From Halichoerus grypus (lineage: Eukaryota > Chordata > Mammalia > Carnivora > Phocidae), in NCBI RefSeq assembly GCF_964656455.1, contig NC_135726.1:23323168-23387167 (forward strand): a stretch of 64,000 nt of DNA. Direction: 5' to 3'. The notes beneath the pieces were generated by a model. It was not told where the DNA came from and did no database searches. It saw only the letters and a list, made by a program, of their open reading frames with translations. Each line of letters starts with the position of its first letter. The stretch's first letter is position 1. This document shows, piece by piece, positions 58,512 to 64,000 of this stretch. Made by a program: the position numbers and the translations under genes.

Positions 58512-59392
58512 GGATAGGAGATAAAATGTCATTCCAAATGAAGCTTTTATTTATTAGAAACAACAACAAAAAAAGGAAAATAAATTATTTATCAGATCTG
58601 TTATACGTGGTAAGTAAGAATACAGCTCCACCGTGTTTCTTTCACCCCTTCTGCATTATTCCTTTCTTGTCCACCTTTTGGCAGAGTTTCTGAGCATTTC
58701 GCCACATCTGTTACTTGGAATAGGTCACTTCTAAAATACACTGTGTGTGTGTGTGTGTGTGTACGTGCGTAATCTTTCCCAAATAGTGAATGTATTTTAA
58801 GAGAAATTTTTGTTGTGCGAATTTCAAGTCAAATATGGGTATTTGGCAGCAAGAAATACACTATTCCTTCACTCTTCCTCCACACGCTATCCCTCATTTC
58901 CCTCCACACCACTGGAGGCCAAAGATATGGTAAGTAGAGGAATTTCTTAAGTATTGAAGTTATTATCTGAGAAGTATGAAGTATTAGTGAGGGAAAGAGC
59001 CATTTGTCTTTGTATAAGTTACTCTAAAAAATGCAGAAAAACCTATGAATTCTCTAGGGATACAAAATAGAATGTTTTATTTTTTTCCCAGGATTAACTG
59101 AGGATCAACTGACAGATCTACTACTAGAACGGAGGTAGGATTCTGGAGGGAGAAGTGGCAGAGTGGTAGAGAAGCCTTGGGTGCTGTACGGAGACAAGAG
59201 AAAAAAGACCCAAGAATAGGAGGATTCCCAGATGTCCAAAGAAAGTAGACTACTTAGACAGACAGAAGACTCAGTGGGTAATACCTGCTTTGCACTCCCT
59301 ATGTGTTCACAGTGTTTAACGGGAAAAAAAAATGTTCTGGGAATGGCTTCTTCTTCTATGTATTTCTAGGACAACTAAGGGATCACATATAT
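58512..59392. other. Unique DNA with (GT)n
   Basis: (GT)n run at 58742-58762. Nothing else recognised. Confidence 0.5.
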
Positions 59393-59590
59393 ATATATAT
59401 TTTTAAAGATTTTATTTATTTATTTGACAGAGAGAGAGCACAAGTAGGCAGAGTGACAGGCAGATGGAGAGGAAGAAACAGGCTCCCCGCTGAGCAGGGA
59501 GCCGGATGTGGGGCTCGATCCCAAGACCCCAGGATCATGACCTGAGCCGAAAGCAGCCGCTTAACGGACTGAGCCACCCAGGTGCCCCGC
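59393..59590 (-). mobile_element. CanSINE, minus strand
   Basis: AAAGATTTTATTTATTTATT to GAGCCACCCAGGTGCCCC. GATCACATATAT occurs at 59381-59392 and 59591-59602 as target-site duplication. Confidence 0.97.
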
Positions 59591-59602
59591 GATCACATAT
59601 AT

Positions 59603-60485
59603 TTTTAAAAAATCAAGTCAACCAAAGTCATGAGCTAAGGAGAATGGTATATGGACTCCAAATCTAAAAATCAATTGACTAGCTCTTCAAGAACAACAAC
59701 AGACTCCTTATCATCATCATAATTTGTAAGAAAGCAAAATTAACCTAATATTTCTGTAACCACTGTATCAGTGTTATGACTCAGAAATTTCTAGTGAGCA
59801 AATGATAATGATGAAAATTAATTGCACTTTACTCAGTGTTTCACATTTGAAATGTGTCAAAAATAATGAATATACCACTTGGTGCCCTAATGGTCTTATT
59901 TAATTTGAGGTGAGACCAGCTTATTTTTGAGGATATTACTTATGTTCCCTACGCCATTATTTTTTGTTGTTTTTGTTGATTTATTTTGTTTGTTTGTTTA
60001 GCTGTATTTCCATAATGCCTAGGGTGAAACAGAACTCTTTATTCTCTGAGAATTTTTGGCACTTCACCTTTGGTGTCTTTCAACAGCTGAGATTATACAC
60101 TTTCTATAATTGGTTTATTTAATTAGAAACATAAGAATAATAAGTATGTATGAAATACAGCTATTATGACTTTTTATTTACCTTATTTAGAAGCTGGGAA
60201 TAAGAATTTAAGACATTAAGTAAATTCATGGGTAGAGTGTGGAATTGCAGGAAGACCTGATATTTAATATCCTATAATTTTAATATTCTACAGAATTGCA
60301 GGAAGACCTGAAATTTAATATGCTGTAATTTTAATATTCTATAATTCTTAGTTCACAGGAAGCTCAGGAATTAAATTAACTGGCCCTTTTTTTATATTCC
60401 CTGGAATGGGTAATTGACTTGTCCAAAACTCTGGCAGCCAACAAAGAGACTATTATTTATCAAAATGTTTGTTGTAAGGTAAATA
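59603..60485. other. Unique DNA with a 51-bp tandem duplication
   Basis: 60242-60292 is repeated with few changes at 60293-60343. No gene or transposon recognised. Confidence 0.55.
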
Positions 60486-60489
60486 AAGA

Positions 60490-60850
60490 GTTATACACTT
60501 CCATTTAATCCTTAAATACACTACTTGTGAGAAAATTATTTTCATGTCATTTTTTAACAATAATTTTATTTATTTATTTGATAGAGTGAGCACGAGTTGC
60601 GGGGGGGCGGTGCGGAGGGGCAGAGGGAGAAGCAGACTCCCTGCTGAGCAGGGAGCCTGATGGGGCTCCATCCCAGGACCCTGGGATCAGGACCTGAGCT
60701 GAAGGCAGATGCTTAACTGACTGGGTCATCCAGTGCCCCTTCCCCTCATTTTAGAGCTGAAAAAAATGAGCATGGAAATAAGTGAGAGACTTTCCTAAGG
60801 TTGTACCCCGATTTGCCTCCAAAGAACATGCTCCTTCTTCTCTTTGTTAT
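60490..60850 (-). mobile_element. MIR, minus strand, split by a SINE
   Basis: Left: TACACTTCCATTTAATCCTT and GAGAAAATTATTTTCATGTC. Right: CATTTTAGAGCTGAAAAAAA and TTTCCTAAGGTTGTACCC. Joined, they follow antisense MIR. Confidence 0.7.
60556..60740 (-). mobile_element. CanSINE, minus strand, in MIR
   Basis: TTTTATTTATTTATTTGATA to GGTCATCCAGTGCCCC, moderately diverged. It interrupts a MIR. Confidence 0.95.
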
Positions 60851-61004
60851 AAAGAGTAGAACACAATGCAAGAGATTAGTATTAAACAATTTTGGATGAA
60901 AATTTGAGGAGATGAAACATTAAGTAATTTATTATTTTCCCGATTAAAATCATAGAGAGAGCACTGCTTACTTAAAAGTTATCCATATAGAAGCAATGCT
61001 AGTC

Positions 61005-61110
61005 CAGGTGCTTCCGAAGTGCTTAATATTTAGTCATCAAATCACGTGGAGATTTGCTCTGAAATTGAGATTCTGATTCCAAAAACAAATGTATAGCCCA
61101 GAAATCTCTG
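61005..61110. mobile_element. Possible MER5-like fragment
   Basis: CAAATCACGTGGAGATTTGC then TTGAGATTCTGATTCCAAAA, and GCCCAGAAATCTCTG, recall MER5 wording (ATCACCTGGAGACTTGTT, GCAGATTCTGATTCAG). Weak. Confidence 0.4.
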
Positions 61111-61691
61111 TGGATAGACACCAATCCGTTTTTTTTTTTAATTTTGTTTTTAAGTCCTCTCCTTCACAGCTCAAGTGATTCTTACCGTCCTCCAGATCCA
61201 AGAAATACTAATGAAGAACCTTCACACAATTATGCATTCCTCAACTTCAAAAGTGGTCCAGTTTGGGGAGAGTTTGATTACAGGCCAAAAGCAGAGTGCC
61301 AGGTGGGGATTCAGCTGCTTGGGCAGTTTTCCAGGGAAGCTTACACCTGGATTACCGTATGTTTCCATGTAGCTACTAAGTTACTGTGCTGAAAAATAAA
61401 TGCACGTGTACAACAAAGGGTTGCAGTTGAAAGGCAGAGTTTTACAGCTATGGAGATATGATGATAATAATTAATGTATGGCTAATGGGAGTAGACACAA
61501 TTGTTTATAAATGTGTTTACTTGTTAGTAAACAAAGTTTAACACTGATAAATGATTTTAAAGTAGTATTTTAAAAAGTAGTCCAAAGTGATATAAAAGAA
61601 GAAAGCATGATGTTGGCTTATTCAAGGGCATCCAGGGGTAATTTAGGGCTAGACTGACTTCTACTTCCCTACTTTCCTATAGTGCAAAGCA

Positions 61692-61734
<43 letters not shown>

Positions 61735-62570
61735 TCATTTAAGTAACAACCAATCTGTGTTCTTCTCTAAAGAAGTGACAATTTCTCTCTGAGGCAAATG
61801 GAATTCTGTTTAGAGCAACTACTTCATGTTGTATATTGCTTGCTAAAGATATCCCTCCACACCTCACCCCATGTCTGGGGGTAACATAAAAGAGGACATA
61901 AAACTGCCTAACAGTATAACAAACATCAGGGAATCGGTGGCAGGTAATTAGCATGAGAGGAAATTGAGCAAGAGTAAAGAGAAAAGCCTGCTAACATGGC
62001 TTGTGAGTTAGTTTTGGGTGACAGGGTAGCCAAAAGAGGCAAAAAATAAAAACAAAATTTTAGGTAGAGTTGCCTAATTATTGAACATTCTCTATAATTC
62101 TAAACTATAACACTAACTTAACACTCACCATCCCTACACGCACCCACAGCACACACAACCATCAAAGGCATTATTAAAGTATTACTCAATGTGAAACTGT
62201 ACACCAAACTGCTCTCAATAAATGTTGTGTGAATTGTTATAAAAACATGAAAAGTTCTGTGCATTTGAGAAGCTACCAGAAGGCTAGAAAAGGGTGGCAG
62301 GGGTAAAGTTTTGGCTGAACTGAAGAATTTAGCAAAAAACTGGAAACTGGAACAGAAGGTGACCATGTAAAATGGCAGCTCTCTAAAAATCCTGGACATA
62401 TTCCAGCTATAGGCTAGATGAAGATTTAAGCTGGTTTTACTTAAATCTTCATAAGATAAAGTGAGCCCAGCAAGCCAGATGACTTAAAGCACTCCAGGCA
62501 GCTAGAGTTTGCTCCTAATACAAATTTGCTTATAATTCCCGCTTAGCGATAAAAATGATCCTACTTTCCA
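61111..62570. other. Unique DNA with a long (GT)n
   Basis: (GT)n at 61695-61733. No gene or repeat family recognised; an 82-codon frame at 61144-61392 has no known domain. Confidence 0.5.
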
Positions 62571-62571
62571 A

Positions 62572-62575
62572 CAAA

Positions 62576-62606
<31 letters not shown>

Positions 62607-62613
62607 AAATAAA
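62572..62613. repeat. (AAAT)n microsatellite
   Basis: About nine uninterrupted AAAT/TAAA units. It could be the remnant tail of a lost SINE, but no body is visible. Confidence 0.9.
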
Positions 62614-62699
62614 GCATCAACCCACTCAGGCTTAATTTTTCATTTTACAAAATATGTAACAACATTTTTCTTTGAAGGGGTCATACTATGTTGGGAAAC

Positions 62700-62935
62700 G
62701 CAACGCATTTAGACTTAGGGCTTAAAATCAGCTCTTTGAGTCCTTATATCCATTTTGGACAAATTAGTTAAACTCTGAACTTTGATGTTTTCATTTCTAA
62801 AATGTAAAAATAATGAGAACTACGCTACAAGAATGTGTGAATATCAAATTAAAATGAAGTAAATTTATATAAAAATGAGTTCACACATTGCAGAGCACAG
62901 TTATTCATATTTGCTAATTGACTTGGGCCAAATAG
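62700..62935 (+). mobile_element. MIR, plus strand
   Basis: TTGGACAAATTAGTTAAACT, TGATGTTTTCATTTCTAAAA, TGTAAAAATAATGAGAACTA and TTCACACATTGCAGAGCACA follow MIR order. Diverged. Confidence 0.65.
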
Positions 62936-64000
62936 GTATTTATCTGATAAGAATCATAAAATAAAATCAAAAGGGGGAGAGTGTGCATGTGTGTGTATGT
63001 ATATGTGTATATACATACATATAAATATTATCTCATCCCCCTCCTGCTACTGCTGCAGAGGAAATGATAAGGTGCTCTCACAGCCAAATAAAAGGCAACC
63101 TCTTCACACACAATCAGAAAACATGCTGGAAAACATGTTTCATCCTAGCAATGTTTCATCATTAATAAGTAATGGAATTACTCATATCTATTCAGCATGC
63201 TAAATGGCATTGATTACTGAAGTGCTCGTATTACCAGAAAAATAATATCCCCATTAAAGGGGTGGGGTGGGGTGGGAAAAGGATGAAAATAGTTGTCAGC
63301 AATGGTTCTGCATTAGCATCACAGAATTCAGGATGGAGGCTCCCCTAGGATCTTTTCCGCAGTCTAGTGCAGGCTTGCTCAAGTTTGTTCCTCCATCTAC
63401 CTGCATCAGACAAGGTTCAACCTCAATACTGAATCAAAATGGGCTGGAGTAGGATGATGCAGTGGTCCAGAACTTTGCTTCCTCATAAGAGGGTTTACCA
63501 TGAAGCTATGCAAGTTTAGCCTAGCACTCTCCATTTGCTTGGCCTTGAATAACATGTTCATGTGACCATATGTTTTTATAAAATCTTTCAAAGTAAACAA
63601 TGTAACTACAAATGTGAAAGGTGTTCTCTCTTTCCACTTTGACTTCCTTCTGGCAGGTGTTAATGGAATAGGCCACAGAAAGGTATTTGGGGTAAGAACC
63701 CAAACCACCAACACTGACACAGCTTACTATGTATATTACTATGGCTTTACTATTTAGACATTTTCACAAACATGACTTTGCTTTTTAGCAATATGACTTT
63801 TCTATTCTATGAAACTCTTGCCCAGGAAGATAAAATTTGCACATCGCTCTGTTGTTAGTTTTGAGATCATCCTTATAAAAAACCCCTAAGACCCCAAAAA
63901 CTATCTGAGTGAACATCAAACTGTTCAACTTGGGATGCATGGTTCACTTCCCAAGATTCTTTAACTCAGGCTTCAGTTATCCCACCTTGTTGTGTCCATC
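62936..64000. other. Unique DNA, nothing recognised
   Basis: A mixed TGTG/TATA run lies at 62980-63025. No coding exon supported; a 104-codon minus-strand frame at 63406-63720 has no known domain. Confidence 0.5.

Noticed and set aside
61144..61392. Two overlapping open frames of 82 and 65 codons
   Set aside because: No domain and no supporting splice structure; consistent with chance.

Overview
The window is nuclear DNA from a carnivoran mammal. It looks like an AT-rich, gene-poor intergenic or deep intronic stretch built mostly from transposable elements of several ages. The diagnosis rests on 19 copies of a tRNA-Lys-derived CanSINE. Most copies have the head GGGGCGCCTGGGTGGCTCAG, a (CT)n tract and an AAATAAATAAAATCTT tail. 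Young L1 copies end in a 3' UTR of the kind I associate with bears, seals and mustelids. Both point to a caniform, probably an arctoid, but the species is inferred, not proven. I find no protein-coding exon, tRNA, rRNA, snRNA, CRISPR array, CpG island or host promoter that I can defend.

Layout. 1-705 is the 3' part of a 5'-inverted L1. 1.2-4.8 kb holds five CanSINEs in unique DNA with an older MER5-like fragment. 5.0-7.4 kb has MIR pieces, a CanSINE and a second 5'-inverted L1 that carries a younger SINE. 7.4-11 kb is mostly unexplained DNA with faint old repeats. 11.07-12.87 kb is an old L1 interrupted by a solo class I ERV LTR and capped by a SINE. 13-15.8 kb has MIRs and unclassified sequence. 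15.8-17 kb is an L2 split by an antisense ERVL-type LTR. 17.6-18.3 kb is a 5'-truncated L1. 19.1-21.4 kb is L2 and MIR. 23.04-27.35 kb is the main feature, a large antisense L1 flanked by a 9-bp direct repeat. It has two internal deletions, one of which joins ORF1 to ORF2 in frame. 27.4-38 kb is old L2/MIR, an MLT1-type LTR and long unique stretches. 38.1-42.3 kb holds a young truncated L1 and an old long L1 with two SINEs. 42.6-49.4 kb is sparse. 49.6-50.8 kb is an ERVL-type LTR with two SINEs inserted in series. 51.3-53.4 kb is an old L1 split by another LTR. 53.5-64 kb has five CanSINEs counting the one at 53.5 kb, several MIRs, a GGAA microsatellite and mostly unique DNA.

No genes cooperate here. 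The useful content is the insertion history: nested elements with readable target-site duplications (TSDs), two twin-priming L1 inversions, two tail-only insertions (a poly(A) or A-rich tract flanked by a TSD and no element body), a target site used twice by SINEs, and an L1 whose reverse transcriptase frame is still open. I saw no sign of an undescribed functional system. The best non-repeat candidates are a conserved-enhancer-like stretch near 55.3-55.6 kb and an open, GC-richer stretch near 58.1-58.5 kb; both are weak.
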